From assembly GCA_017311185.1 (NCBI GenBank), contig JAESUZ010001723.1:930001-994000 (forward strand): a stretch of 64,000 nucleotides of DNA. Reading direction: 5' to 3'. Shown here in pieces: positions 33,840 through 46,105 of the stretch. The stretch comes from Proteles cristata cristata. Taxonomy: Eukaryota > Chordata > Mammalia > Carnivora > Hyaenidae. The position numbers and the translations under genes were made by a program. The notes under the pieces are model-generated. The model was not told the origin of the DNA, did not search any database, and worked only from the letters and a program-made list of their open reading frames with translations. Numbering within the stretch: position 1 is the stretch's first letter; the number at the start of each line of letters is the position of its first letter.

Positions 33840-34840
33840 AAAAACAGGAAAAAAAAAGAGTTAAGAACTACTGGGATCCAGAGAAATGTATCCATAGTTT
33901 GATGTGGGGCAACAAACACAATGGAACACTCAATATTATGTGAGAGCAAAGTAAAATTTTGTTTTTATAAAAAGCATTTGTTTCCTATGTAAGTATATCT
34001 GGGGCTTAGGAAATACAGAGTTGGTTCTTAAGGAGCTACATGTCAACTGTCCTGAATGCTCTGATGCTCTTTAGCAGCCTGTGGTGTCCCAAAACATGTT
34101 CATTACAGCCTTTGTCACATTGTATGGCTGTTTGTGTGGCTATCAACCCCAAGAGCCTGTGAACATGAGGCAGGACCCTGTTTCCTACCCCAGCACATGG
34201 TGCTCCATGAATGAATGAAAGAATGAGCAAATAAGTGACTATCAGGAGGAAGATACACCTGCAGTTCTAATAAGGAGAGGGAAATCATAGTTTGGGTTTG
34301 TCCCATGATCCTCTCCATCTATTTATGTCCACTTTTTGCAGCCTACCCCTGACACTTATCACTTGCAGGAAACCTTCCCAGATTACACCCAGCTACCACA
34401 CTGAAGGTCTGGGCCTTCAGGATAACTCATCTTCATCATCTTGCTCTCACCTGGATAAGGAATTAGGCAAGAAAGTTCACACAGGGAGGCATGAGCTGAC
34501 TAAAAAGGCAGCTAGGTAGGCTGGGAGAGGGAGGATGGGGTATCAGGCCCTCTACTCCAGTATCTCCGACTCCAGACCCCAAAAGAGAAGGGTTGGGATA
34601 CTTCCTCATCCTTCTCCAGGGCAGGTATCCCAACAGACCTGGTGGAGGCCACTGGGCTGCTCAAGTCTCTCTGGGAAGATATTTTCCTCTAAGGTGGCAT
34701 CTTCGAAAAGCTAGAGAAGGGGGTAAGTACCACAGGCCAAGCAGTCTCTAGGGTACTGGCCAAATGCTCACTTCCTGTCCCTCCTTCCCTGATGGAGAAG
34801 AGAGCAGGAGCTCTGGACTTTGTCCTTATAGCTGAGCAGG
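33840..34840. other. Intergenic unique sequence
   Basis: No gene recognised; short frames on both strands lack any domain. Confidence 0.4.
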
Positions 34841-34844
34841 CTTG

Positions 34845-34980
34845 GACAAGTTAATTCTCTGAGCCACAGCTTACTCATCTGTTAAAATGGAGCAATGATG
34901 CCTACTTCGTAGGACTGTTGAAAGATCACTTGAGGGGCTGAGCATGGGACTTTACAGAAAGGAGATGCTCTGTGTCTGCC
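34845..34980 (+). repeat. MIR relic
   Basis: aagttaattctctgagccacag, ttactcatctgttaaaatgg and gtaggactgttgaaagatc fit MIR. Confidence 0.7.
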
Positions 34981-35189
34981 TGGACTTAGTGCAGAACTCT
35001 AGCTGCACAAAGGTCAGTAACTTCTACCAGAGGCCAGCCTGTAGCATCACCAGTTAAATCATGTGACTGAGCTGGTGACAAAGCCTCTGGTGCCTCAGCA
35101 TCCTGAGATAAAGAGTGGGAAAGATCTGTTCCCACCCTTTCCCTCCCATGAGTGGCAGCTGAGAGGAAACAACGGGACAGAGATGGCTT

Positions 35190-35310
35190 TAGAATAAAAC
35201 ACAAAAGCCAACTCATATTGAGCAATTACCTGGGTCAGGCTAAGTCCTTAATGTCCATTAGCTCATATAATCTTTGCAAACACCATAGGAAGAGTACTAT
35301 TATTCTCTCT
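35190..35310 (+). repeat. MIR fragment
   Basis: attgagcaattacctgggtcaggc, ttagctcatataatctttgc and gaagagtactattatt fit MIR. Confidence 0.6.
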
Positions 35311-35371
35311 ATATATCAGTTTTACTTCTGTCTGTCATTCTATCTACCTATCTATCTACTTACTATTTTTA

Positions 35372-35581
35372 TTTCTATTAAAACAATTTTTTAATGTTTA
35401 TTTTTGAGAGCGAGACAGAGTGCAAGCAGGGAAGGAGCAGAGAGAGAGACACACACAGAATCCAAAGCAGGCTCCAGGCTCTGAGTAGTCAGCACAGAGC
35501 CCGATGCAGGCTCAAACCCACAGACTGTGAGCTCATGACCTGAAGTCAGACACTCAACCTACTGAGCCACTCAGGTGTCCC
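35372..35581 (-). repeat. CAN SINE, minus strand
   Basis: Target copies tctacttactattttta (35355-35371) and tctacttaccattttta (35582-35598), 16 of 17 identical. Confidence 0.93.
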
Positions 35582-35598
35582 TCTACTTACCATTTTTA

Positions 35599-35840
35599 GA
35601 ACAGTTTTAGATTCACAGCAAAATTGAGCAAGAAGTACATAGCCCCCACAAAATCCCCTGCCCCCTCTCTCACACCAGCCTCCTCAACTGTCAACATTCT
35701 CCACCAGAGTGGTACATTTGTCACAATCAATGAACCTACACTGACTCGTCATCATCTCCCAAAGTCTGTCACTTACTAGCACTCTTGGTGTTTGCACCTT
35801 CTATGGGTTTGGACAAATGTATGCTGACATATATCATTTT
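35599..35840. repeat. Old L1 3' UTR fragment
   Basis: Reads agaacagttttagattcacagc, ccaccagagtggtacatttg, ctatgggtttggacaaatgt, a text I know from old L1M-type ends. Orientation is not certain. Confidence 0.55.
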
Positions 35841-36479
35841 ACTTCCCAATACGATTTATTTTTACCAAAGCAATACATGCTCAGTGGCTTCCAAGCTAAA
35901 GTGCAAAAAAAGCTTATATGGAAAAGCAACTTGCCCTGCCCATTCTTTCTTTCTAACCCAGGGCCCAGACCCCAGGGGCAGAGTGGATCCTTGTTCTGTA
36001 GTCCTTAGCCTCAAGGGGTTTCACCCTTAGCACTGAGTTAATGAACCTTCTGTTTTGGATCAGGACTATCAAAAGGGACTGGGGACAAATAGCCCATTGG
36101 GGTCAAATGGCCAGACTGGCTGAATATACCCTCTACCCCAAGGTCAGGCAAGCATCTCCAATAAGACATTCTAAAGGTTATTGTAAAATCCCTGCTTACT
36201 TCTTTAGAAGCCCTAGCGATCATTTTTGGACTTTCACTGGATGAGGAGAGCTAAAGGCCAGCACAGGAATGCTGCCATTATGTGAAGCTCCTGGGGCAGA
36301 GGGAGATTGAGTCCTGGTTGGTTGTGTATCCTGGAAAAATTTCTCGCCTCTGGATTTTGAGGTCTTCAGGTGAAAAACAGCTGACTGCTAGGGCCTTGCC
36401 TCGACTGACAGAGGGAGTCTGGGCTGCTGGTGCTTAGCAGCCCAATCTCTGGTGCTCTTCCTGTGAGCTGGGTATTTCT

Positions 36480-36575
36480 TTGTACCCACCTTCAAAGTAG
36501 GCATTATTGACCCATTTTATAGATGAGGAATTGAGACTCAGAAGGGTTGTCAGGCCACATAGCTAGAGAGGAGCA
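36480..36575 (+). repeat. MIR fragment
   Basis: tattgacccattttatagatgaggaattgag and gtcaggccacatagctagag. Confidence 0.7.
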
Positions 36576-36827
36576 GGAGCAGGATTCTAAATCAGGGTGC
36601 ATGCTCTCCTTCCCTGAGCTGGACCACTAAGCCTTCACTGGAATAGGTGCTCTGGTGTTTGTGTGTCAGGTGAGTGGGTATGTAGGTAGGAGAGTAACAG
36701 GGATCCTGTGGCTTCCAGTAGCAGCAGGGCCCCGCTTAATAGGCTCCCAGGATTTCAAGTCTCTAGGCCCATCTCAGGGTGAAGAGCATCACATCCACAT
36801 CCTGTTTGATGTCAGCCTCTTACCCCA

Positions 36828-37003
36828 GACCAGTAGTTCTTGGCTTTGGCTGTGAATGAATCACCCGTGAAGCTTTGGGAAACAATAATGTCTGTGATCC
36901 ACCTGTAGAGATACTGATTTAATTGATCTGGAATAGGCTCCTGGCACTGGGAGGTCATCAAAACTCCACAGGTGATTTGAACGTGCAGCTAGAGCTGAGA
37001 ACC
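36828..37003 (+). repeat. MER5A-like hAT element
   Basis: Starts ccagtagttcttggctttggc and ends aggtgatttgaacgtgcagctagagctgagaac with the inverted termini expected of this non-autonomous DNA transposon family; near full length. Confidence 0.75.
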
Positions 37004-37009
37004 TTGTAC

Positions 37010-37440
37010 GTATGCCAGCTTACTGAAGAGCCTTGTTTTTGTTTCACCATGCCTAGCCCTAGGGAATTTCTGTTCTTTGCCCTTCCTCCCTAGCCATCAG
37101 GGCAGAGCAAAGGCAGTGCCCTTTGTTCTCTGCTACAATGTAACTACCTTTCTTTGTAACAAGGTCCATAGCACCATTACTCTGCCCTCTTGAATCTGTT
37201 GTCCTCCTTAGAGTAACCAAGGCCATGAGGCTTTTTATGGATTCTTTGAAACAAAAGCCTCCGGAATCCAGTCCTACCAGGATTGGGGGTAGGGAGCCCA
37301 CCTTGCTTGAGTCCCCTCTGCTCTGCATCTTTGGGTAAAAGAAATGGGGAGGGCAGGGTTTGCTCTCCACCCAGGCTGCCCTGGGTATCTTCTGGCTCCT
37401 AGGTAAGGCTTGCAGCCCCATGAAATCAATATGTCCTACA
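37010..37440. other. Intergenic unique sequence
   Basis: No gene supported; the 128-codon minus-strand frame 37059-37445 matches no family I know. Confidence 0.4.
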
Positions 37441-37460
37441 TTCAAAAAAGGACAAGGAGA

Positions 37461-37677
37461 GGGGCGCCTGGGTGGCTTAGTCGGTTGAGCGTCCGACTTT
37501 CGCTTAGGTCATGATCTCGCGGTTCGTGGGTTCGAGCCCCGCGTCGGGCTCTGTGCTGACTGCCAGCTCAGAGCCTGGAGCCTGTTTCAGTCTGTGACTC
37601 CCTCTCTCTGACCCTCCCCTGCTCATGCTGTCTCTCTCTCTCTCCTAGAAATAAATAAAAATATAAAAAAATTTAAA
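37461..37677 (+). repeat. CAN SINE, CTAG-tail subfamily
   Basis: Almost consensus. Target copies of aaaaaggacaaggaga at 37445, 37679 and (shorter) 38146 bracket this and the two next SINEs. Confidence 0.95.
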
Positions 37678-37694
37678 AAAAAAGGACAAGGAGA

Positions 37695-37896
37695 GGGGCA
37701 TCTGGGTGGCTCAGTTGGTTGAGTGTCTCACTCTTGACTTTGGCTGAACTCATGACCTCAAGGTTGTGAGATAGAGCCCCTATTCGGGCTCTGCGCCAAG
37801 TGTAGAGCCTGCTTGAGAGTCTCTTTCCCCCCTCTCTCTCTGCCTCTCCCCACTCACATGCACGTGTGTACTCTCTCTCTAAAAACAAAACAAACA
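37695..37896 (+). repeat. CAN SINE, older type
   Basis: Variant body (gcgccaagtgtagagcctgc) unlike its neighbours. Begins directly at the reused target copy. Confidence 0.9.
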
Positions 37897-37897
37897 T

Positions 37898-38143
37898 GGG
37901 GCATTTGGGTGGCTCAGTCGGTTAGGCGTCTGACTTCGGCTCAGGTCATGATCTCATGGTACATGGGTTCAAGCCCCGCATCGGGTTTTGTGCTGACAGC
38001 TAGCTCAGAGCCTGGAGCCTGTTTCAGATTCTGTGTCTCCCTCTCTCTCTGACCCTCCCCTGCTCGTGTTCTGTCTGTCTAAAAAATAAATAAACTATTA
38101 AAAAATTAAAAAAAAAAACCTACACAAAAACCTCCAAAAAACT
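37898..38143 (+). repeat. CAN SINE, intermediate type
   Basis: TTCGGCTCAGG and cagctagctcagag body; long A/C-rich tail up to the third target copy at 38146. Confidence 0.9.
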
Positions 38144-38164
38144 TTAAAAAGGACAAGGACAATT

Positions 38165-39335
38165 CTGGAGGATATAAGAATCTCAGAAGAAAGTCAGGAA
38201 AATCTTAATGCTAACCAGAGAATGAGAATCTCTGGTCTCCTGCCTATTGAAATCAGGTAAAGAAAAGTGCCTGATATGCTCCTTACTTAGGATACCTGTG
38301 TGGGCTTTGGGCCAGAGTTCTGGATGCTGATTTCTGAACCCATAAAAGAGAATCAAAGTTAGGAGTAGAAGGCCAGGTGATAGGTGGGTTGGAGATGTGC
38401 TGGCAGTTGTAATTAAGCTGAGCCAGAACCAGGAACTGGAAGTGATGGAGGGAAGATACTTAGGACAGGACTCTGAGGTGGCTACTAAATGTGGTATTCC
38501 TTGGCTTGCTCTCTTTCTTTGTAAAGCCTGGGCTATGAAGTTGCAGATTTATGGCAGGCCAAGCCTGGAAGGGTCTGGAAATCACATGACAGATGATTTT
38601 CAAACCAGGTTACTTAGAATCCTAGGGAGTTCCTCAGAATCGGTAGGAACTCTGCCACACAGAGTACTTTAACTCCCAACATGGCTTCTTTTTTCTACTT
38701 AATGAACAGGTGTATAAGATTTCACTGGAAAAAAAGGATTCTACACTAAATAATACTAACAAAATTTGAAAACCATAGCTCTAGTAAACTTCTGATGAGG
38801 AAACTTGCCCAGGGTCACCCTATAGTCTTTTACCCCTTAGGCCAGCCAGGCCTGTCCCCACAGCACATTTGCAGACTCCATAGAGTAGACAGAAGGCCCT
38901 CTGTGAAGGCATGGCTTCAATGCTGCAACAAAAATGGCCAAGAGAGGAGCCACATCGGGGAGGGCCACTCTTAACAGAATGAATAACCCCAGGACCCAGA
39001 ACTGCAGTCCCTGAGAGGCAGTGTGAAGCTGCCTTGGCTTTAATGTCAAAAACCCTCACGATTCTAGTCTGTTCTTACCTTCAGGTAAATGTAGAGACCT
39101 GCCTGGGAGGCAGGGCCCTATGGATTGCAGGCTGCCCCACCACTTCATGGGCCATAGCTTTCTCTTTAAGGAGGGCAGCTGGGCACAGTCACTTAGCCCC
39201 TAGACTGTGGGCTCTTGAGGGCAGGACATGTCATCTCCATCCTGTGCTGCATCCTCCTCAGCCCAGGGGACACGGGATACAAGGCTAGGCATAGAGCTGA
39301 AACTCAGGAATCCTTAACTTCACAGAAAATATTTT
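38165..39335. other. Intergenic unique sequence
   Basis: An L2-like patch at 39195-39290 (gtgggctcttgagggcaggac). Otherwise nothing recognised. Confidence 0.4.
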
Positions 39336-39344
39336 TAATTGATT

Positions 39345-39351
39345 TTTTTTT

Positions 39352-39385
<34 letters not shown>

Positions 39386-39547
39386 TGGGGGAGGGGCAGA
39401 GAGAGAGGGAGACACAGAATCCAAAGCAGGCTTGAGGCTCTGGGCTCTCAGCACAGAGCCTGATGTGGGACTTGAACTCACAAGCTATGAGATCATGACC
39501 TGAGCCAAAAGTTGGAGGCTCAACCGACTGAGCAATCAGGGTGCCCC
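39345..39547 (-). repeat. CAN SINE, minus strand
   Basis: Long (GA)n body on the plus strand (39354-39382). Flanks taattgattttt and ctattgatttgt. Confidence 0.9.
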
Positions 39548-39576
39548 TATTGATTTGTTTTTAAAACAAGTCTTCA

Positions 39577-39773
39577 GGACTGCCTGGGTGGATCAGTCAG
39601 TTAAGCGTCTGACGTTGGCTCAGGCCAGTATCTCAAGGTTCATAGGTTTGAGCCCTGCATTGAGTTCTGTGCTAGCATCTTGGAACCTAGAGTCTGTGTC
39701 TCTCTCTCTCTCTGCCTCTCTCCCCTGCTTGTGCTCTGTCTCTTTCTCTCTCTCAAAAATAAATACAGATTTT
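39577..39773 (+). repeat. CAN SINE
   Basis: Target copies ttaaaacaagtcttca at 39561 and ttaaaacaaggcttca at 39776. Convergent neighbour of the minus-strand copy 30 bp to its left. Confidence 0.92.
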
Positions 39774-39799
39774 TTTAAAACAAGGCTTCAATCAAGTGG

Positions 39800-41875
39800 T
39801 TTTCCTGAACCCCCACATACAAACTGTGACCTTCCACAACAATGGCTGACTTTCAATACAATATGTAGTGAAACTTTCTTCTCCCTCCTTTTTTCTTTTC
39901 TGGGTTGGCTTCTCTTGTGGTGGAAATTTCTATACTCTGGAGGGAGTGACTTCTGGGTATTCCCATTTCTTCTCCTAACCCTTTTCTTCCTCTGAGCAGT
40001 CCAGCAGGTGAGGGCACCCCAAGGTCAACAGGACTGTTTATCAATGCAGCAGAATTTGAGAACATGTGCTTGCCCAGGAAATAGGTGGAATATTCAACCA
40101 CAAGTGAATGCCAGTCGATGGATTGCACGGAGGGGAAGATTGAGTCCCTAGCTCAGAGGTCTTAACCTCTCTTTGTCATGGAACATCCAGAACATCAGTG
40201 ATCAGAACTTTTATATGTATTCAATTGGGGTGGAGCCCTCTAGTCACCTTCTTCCTCTGGGTCTCAAGAGACAGGACAATGGCCAAAAATCACAGACCAC
40301 AGACCCAGGCTCCTGCTGTTCTTACCTCTCTGCAATGACCAAGATCTGAGAAGCTGTCCTCATCCCCAGGTCTCTGACTGACCCCCTCGTGCTTTACAAC
40401 CTGAGCCCCTCCAAATCCCACACCTCTCTCCAGAGTCCAAATGCCACTTCTGAAGCCCCCAAGTCATTTCCACTAATCCCTGGTTGTCCGGGTCCCTGGT
40501 CCTGTGGGGAGGCAGCCAGCTGTGTGACTTCATAAAAGGCCATCTTGTGACAAGTTTGGACCAGATGAAGCAGGAGCTTGGCAGGCAGAGGGGCTTCCCC
40601 AGAAACATCATGTGACTTCTCATGGAGAGACACCCCCAACTCTGAGGATATGAATAGGAACTCCTCATGGTAAGAGCCCAGGACATCTTCTACACTTAGA
40701 AATACCTTTCCTTCATGACTTCAACTCCCAGGCCTAGCTGGATATTCCTGGCTACTCTGGCAATATGTCTCAGAGGTTGAGGCCCATTGCAGTGAGGTTT
40801 AGGGAGGGGCAGGAGGTGGTGGTTACTTCAAGTGATGGTGATGGTGGATCTCTGGGCTCTGAATGGGAAGTCAGACCAGCCTCCTTCCGTTACACAAAGC
40901 CAATCTTCTCTAGGCTTTTCAAAGTAAAAGGTCTGATAGAAGTTTTATGTGACCTGAGTCTTCATCAGGGTCTGACCCTGAGGTCTGCAGAGTACCTTCA
41001 AATAGGTCAGGACTGAGCTCCCTGAATTCCATAGGAAGGTTTTGTGGCCACAGAAAGGTATTGCCAAAAATCCAAGGTCTTTTCTCTCCAGTTCTGATTC
41101 CACTGTGGTTTCTCCTGGAAGAATTTGATTCCAGGAACCTGAGGCAAAAGAGGCTGGGAGTACTCTTACTTTACCTTCCATGCACCTGTTCCCCACCCTC
41201 TTACCTGAAGCATAGCCTCTGGAAAGGACAGGCCCCAGGAGTCAGCAGCGATGCTAACTGGCAGCCAGGCTGTGTCATCTGACAGGTCTTGTGGGTACCT
41301 GGAAGGCAGAGGTTGGCCGTCTTCATGCTGCAGCCCTTGTTTGTGCTGGGTGGGTCCACTGTGAGGGTAGCTCAGGGCATATCTTCTCTGGCCACCCACT
41401 CTGCCCTCTACTTTGATTGTGACATCACCATCCTGCCAGAGGACCTATGGAAAGAACCAAGCATGCTCTGGGCAAGGGGTCTAGATGCAGGCTTCATCCC
41501 AGCAGGGAGGCAGAGTGGATAGGCTGGTTTGGGAAGGTGACATGTCTGGCTTCACATTGAAGGGGTTCCTTGGCCTTGACTGCTTTCACCTTTGTTAAAT
41601 GGTAGCATGGGGAGGCCTAGAAGCAGATTTCCTTAAGCCATGCAATTTTCAGTTCTGGGCTGGGACAGAGAGTGGACAGGTAATTCCCCCAGGGTGGTTC
41701 CTCAGCTACTTCCCAGCACTTCTGAAAATGTGCCCTAGGATTTTTTTCTGGTGAGGAGCTCATTTCTCATTTAAATGAGGAAAATCTGAGCTCTGCTAGC
41801 AGGCAGTCCTGGGGGCAAAGAGAAACCAGCTGAAGAACTTCAACAGGGACAGCAGTAGACCAAGAATAATCAAAA
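39800..41875. other. Intergenic unique sequence
   Basis: Over 2 kb without a recognised repeat. Several unremarkable open frames (up to 108 codons) on both strands; none has a domain or convincing splice signals. Confidence 0.4.
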
Positions 41876-41879
41876 CAGG

Positions 41880-42080
41880 AAGAGTCACCACTTCTTTAGC
41901 ACTTAATGTGTGGTAGGCCTCAAGCCAAGCATTTTACATGCATTATCACACTTAATCCTCAATGCTAGAAAGATGTTATTTCTGCTTTCCAGCCAAGGAA
42001 ACTGAAGTTCAAGAGGTGAAGTGATTAGGCCAGGGTTCCACAGCTGGTAAATGGGAACACCAGTAATAGGATGCAGGTCT
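41880..42080 (+). repeat. MIR relic
   Basis: agcacttaatgtgtggtaggc, catgcattatcacacttaatcc, ccaaggaaactgaagttcaag, cacagctggtaaatgg. Confidence 0.8.
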
Positions 42081-42442
42081 ATTTTCTTCCCGTGCAGGAC
42101 TCAACTGCTGACGTATCTCCTTCTGCAAACTCTTCCCAATAAATAGGAAAAACTATTTTCTAAATCTTGATTACAAGCGATAGGGTTAAAGAGAGTAGGG
42201 TGGATGGGAATAATTTGAGCCTAATATCACTCACATGATCAGGTTGTGGCTAAAGGAGCCTTGACTGCTTCTTCTGTCTAATGATACCCTTTGGGAGACA
42301 GCTGTTCTGATTTCCTTCTATTTTGCAGATGATTTAAGAGAGGCTCTGGGGACCACACATAGGGAGTCCTTGGGGTCCAGGGCTGAGCAGTGGTTCTGAG
42401 GTGGGGTTGCCAGATAAAATGTAAGATGACCAGTTCACTTTT

Positions 42443-42638
42443 TAAAAATGTTTATTTATTTTGATAAGAAAGAGTGAGAGAGTGCTTGCGAGAGAGAGGG
42501 AGAGATAGAATCCCAAGCAAGCTCCATGCTGTCAGTGCAGAGCATGACACAGGACTCAATCCCATGAACCATGAGATCATGATATGAGCCAAAATCAAGA
42601 GTTGGATGCTTTACTCACTGAGACACCCAGGTGCCCCA
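42443..42638 (-). repeat. CAN SINE, minus strand
   Basis: Target copies agatgaccagttcactttt (42424) and ggatgaccagttaactttt (42639), 17 of 19 identical. Confidence 0.93.
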
Positions 42639-42679
42639 GGATGACCAGTTAACTTTTCATTTCAGATGAAAAATATTAA

Positions 42680-43910
42680 AAAAAAACAAAAACAAGCATA
42701 TCCTAAAGATTGCATGGGGCTCTTCTGGAGACTCCTTAATCTTGTTGAGACCCTGGTAGATGGGAGCTGGGGTGGGGCTGGGGATGATGGTCACTGCTTC
42801 ATTTTCACCTGAGCCTCAGACCCCTCTATGAAGCTGTATCTGTGGGAATAGGAGGCAGGGACTGACTTCTGGAGATCACAGCTACTGTGGTCACTGGACA
42901 AGGTGGGGCTCAAATTTGTCTTTGTGGAGTCTCATTTTTTCCCTCTGCAAAACAAAAGAGGGTGGATGTGGATGCTGTCATATAGGAGTGGTTGTTTTCC
43001 ATACCTCATAGGCAATGGGGTAGTGTTCCATTTTGTAAGAGGGCTGCCAAGGTCCCCAGGCAGGAGGAAGTCACCAAATGAATGACTAGAATTCCCTCTT
43101 TATCCAGATGGGGACCCTTAAAGCCTGTAGACCCTAAACTTTCCCATGGTGGCTCCTGTGACACTTGGACACTTGCAGTAGCAGTCTTGTTCGGCCAACA
43201 GTGGAGTAGGGGTGGATGTGGCTTCATCTTGTGGCCCCAAGGAGTTGTAGGAGGAGGCCCAGGAAATGCAGTGGCACCATTGTGGGGATAGGCTGGTGAG
43301 AACACCCAGATCTGGTGAGTCTGGAAGTAGGTGACTGGAGAGAAGGCGTGGTAGAAAGGGGTCGAGCATCCTGAGGCTCAGAGGACTTGGTGCTATTGAT
43401 TTTCCTACTTCAGTACATGGGAATGCTTAGAGGTGAGGGCAGGTAGTAGAACATGATATTGGGGCCAGAGATGGGCTGCTCTTGCCCTTTATCTGCCACC
43501 AGGCAGGCCTGTAAGCATGACTTTTGGATGGTGGCTGCTGCTTTCTGAGGCACACCATACGGAGAAGTTCAGCACAGGCAGAGCAGGGGAAGACAGTCCA
43601 GAGATGTTCTTCCAAAGAGGCTAAGGAATCTCTTTCCAGTAATTCAGGGCAATGTGCTGGACCAAGCCAGGTGTGTGGGCCTGGACTATCTGCGAATTTG
43701 TGCTTGCATGTGCTTAGATGTCAAAACATTGTCTGTGAGGTCTGGTGCCAATACATTGGTGTGGATGCTTGTGTATCTGGCACACATTCCTGTGCTGTGA
43801 AATGTATCAGTGAATATACTTGGAATGCGTATGCAGCCTGGAAAACTAGGGTGCTGTCCCCTCCCCTTCCCAGAGTGGGAGTTTGGGAGTGCCATCAATT
43901 GTGTGGCTCT

Positions 43911-43955
<45 letters not shown>

Positions 43956-44385
43956 GGCTGGGGTAGTGAGGCTGCAGGCATTATGGAGGAAAGGTTTTAG
44001 AGGGAACCACTCTACAGGCCATGTATAGCTCCTGCTCTGCTTCCCCAGCCTCCTGGGTCCTGGCTTTTCCAAAGTCCCTCTATGATGCCCTTTAAATTGA
44101 CCCAGGGCCCCAGCCTGAGCTTCTGAAGGGGAGCACTGCCATCTGGTGGCAGATTGAGGCTGCACAAGGAGCAGGTGAGTGGGACCCTGGGTTCTCATAA
44201 GGGCTCTTGCAGGTCCCCAGCCAGTGAGGGAATCACAGCTGTGTTACCTAGACCATGGACAGAGGGAGGGTATCTAAGGCTTAAATGTGCCAACCTCATG
44301 CATTTTGGGTTCATGACTCAGGGAGGCACAGCAAGAAAGTCAGTTGAAGGAGTGCTGGAGGATGGGTAGAGGAAAGTTGTGAGTG
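42680..44385. other. Intergenic unique sequence with a GT repeat
   Basis: No gene supported. The 158- and 170-codon frames around 43524-44198 run through the (GT)n tract and are not credible proteins. Confidence 0.45.
43913..43954. repeat. (GT)n microsatellite
   Basis: About 20 perfect GT units; likely polymorphic and able to adopt Z-DNA. Confidence 0.95.
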
Positions 44386-44394
44386 CAGCCTCTG

Positions 44395-44580
44395 GATGCA
44401 CAAACCTGGGCCCCGTTCCTTGGGCCACCTCTCTGGGCTCAGATTTCTCATCTGTATAGGTGGTTAATCACATCTACCCTGTGGGGTGGTAGTGAAGGTT
44501 ATATGAAAAAGTGTGGGTTAAACACTTGGCTCAGAACTGAGCCTGCTCTAAAGTCAAAGGAAATGGTAGTGGCCATTACT
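44395..44580 (+). repeat. MIR fragment
   Basis: gatttctcatctgtataggtgg, ctgtggggtggtagtgaagg, aacacttggctcagaactgagc. Confidence 0.6.
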
Positions 44581-44610
44581 AACATAGGCTAAGTTCCAAA
44601 AGCACAGAGA

Positions 44611-44829
44611 GGGGCGCCTGGGTGGCTTAGTCGGTTAAGCGTCCGACTTTCGCTTCGGTCATGATCTCGCGGTTTGTGGGTTCGAGCCCCGCGTGGGGCT
44701 CTGTGCTGACTGCCAGCTCAGAGCCTGGAGCCTATTTCAGAGTCTGTATCTCCCTCTCTCTCTGACCCTCCCCTGATCACGCTCTCTCTCTCCTAGAAAT
44801 AAATAAAAAAGAAAGAAAGAAAGAAAGAA
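44611..44829 (+). repeat. CAN SINE, CTAG-tail subfamily
   Basis: Identical target copies aaaagcacagaga at 44598-44610 and 44830-44842. The tail ends in a (GAAA)n run. Confidence 0.95.
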
Positions 44830-45229
44830 AAAAGCACAGAGAAGTGAGCTGTGCTGTCATTGCAGGTAAAAGGATTTCAGAGAGGTGAGAAGTGTGTGAT
44901 GCTGTCATCCTGCAGTCTAGAATTTTGTGTCTGAGCAGCTGCTCCAAGTTACACAATTAAATGAGGAGGGAGGTCTCTCTTCTTGAAAAAGGGGAATGGA
45001 ATCAAGAGACCTAGTACCCAGGCTCTGGTTAGCTTCTTACTAGTTATTGCACCTGAGCACAGCAGCAGGCAGGTTTGCTGGGTTCCATGATCCCCCTTGC
45101 GAAATTGTTGGCTATGAGGACTCCATAGCAATACATAAAAACTTGATCCTACCCATCCTTGAGAAAGGCTGGGTAGGATCGTATTAGGGAGAGATTTTGC
45201 TCAGCTGTGGAATCACATCTATTTTTCAT

Positions 45230-45380
45230 GTTCCTAAAAAGGGATACTTGAGTCAGAGTCCAGAATCGTTCTAGTTCCACTACTAATTGGGTGTGGGATG
45301 CCAGTTAAGTCATTTCACTTTCTCTGGGCCTTACTTTTCCCAGCTGCAAAATAAAGGAATTAAATTAGATGGCCCTGCCT
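45230..45380 (+). repeat. MIR relic
   Basis: gagtcagagtccagaatcg, agttaagtcatttcactttctctggg, cagctgcaaaataaagg. Confidence 0.65.
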
Positions 45381-45930
45381 TAATCTATGGACTCTTAATT
45401 TTTTCCTTTTCTCTGTCTCACATGAGACCTAGGATAAATACTGATCCCACAGGTTAGGTCTTGAACAGAAAGAAAGACAAAGAAAAACCAGTGTCTTCTG
45501 TTTCCTGAGTGCTGTGCTTTCTGATATGCTTGTAGGAAATATTTTCCTAGGTAATGGTATACTCTAGGTATATTGGGGCAAATGAGAGAATAAAACAGAA
45601 TCTCACTCTGGTTATACAGGGCAGAGTAAGGTTACTGAGGTGTCAAGCGGTTGTAGAGCTAGCTTGGGTGGAGCTGGTTCCTCACTATGCGTTTCCGCCT
45701 TCTGAGGCACCCAATGAGTACACAGTAGTTCGCGTCCAGACGGAAAAACTATGAACCCCAGAAGTCAATGCGCGGGGAGAAACTACTCAAGCGCCAATCA
45801 AGACTGATGGGTCCGGCCCCTAGAAGAGGAACTTCATTTCCCAGGCGGCCGCGGGGCACTTCGATTTTTCTTCCTTCGCGCTGGCGTTTTCCTCCCGCCC
45901 CCTGCCAGCGAGCCTCGCGCCAAGTCAGGG

Positions 45931-45948
45931 CGCGCGCGCGCGCGCGCG
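45931..45948. repeat. (CG)9 run in the promoter
   Basis: Nine perfect CG dinucleotides, the sequence most prone to Z-DNA, lie just upstream of the presumed transcription start. Confidence 0.95.
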
Positions 45949-45969
45949 GCACGTAGCGCGCGAGTGACG

Positions 45970-46105
45970 CATAATATGTGGGCCGCTCTGGAGCTGTGGT
46001 CGCGCTGTGTGTGAGTGAGGGAGAGTGAGTGCGGGACCTGAGGCGGTGTGTGTGAACTGTGGCCGCTGGCGGGGTCAGGGGGGAGCGGCGGAACCGCCCG
46101 GAAAG
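45970..46105 (+). other. DCAF1: Predicted DCAF1 exon 1 (5' UTR)
   Basis: The exon ends ...gcccggaaag at 46105 with a strong donor gtgagtgagg at 46106. The start is uncertain within about 100 bp. It holds no in-frame start for DCAF1; translation begins in the exon at 56957, so this is 5' UTR. Confidence 0.6.

Noticed and set aside
37059..37445. 128-codon minus-strand frame
   Set aside because: No family resemblance and no exon signals.
43524..44198. 158- and 170-codon frames across the GT repeat
   Set aside because: Poly-(Cys-Val) or poly-(Thr-His) runs come from the microsatellite.
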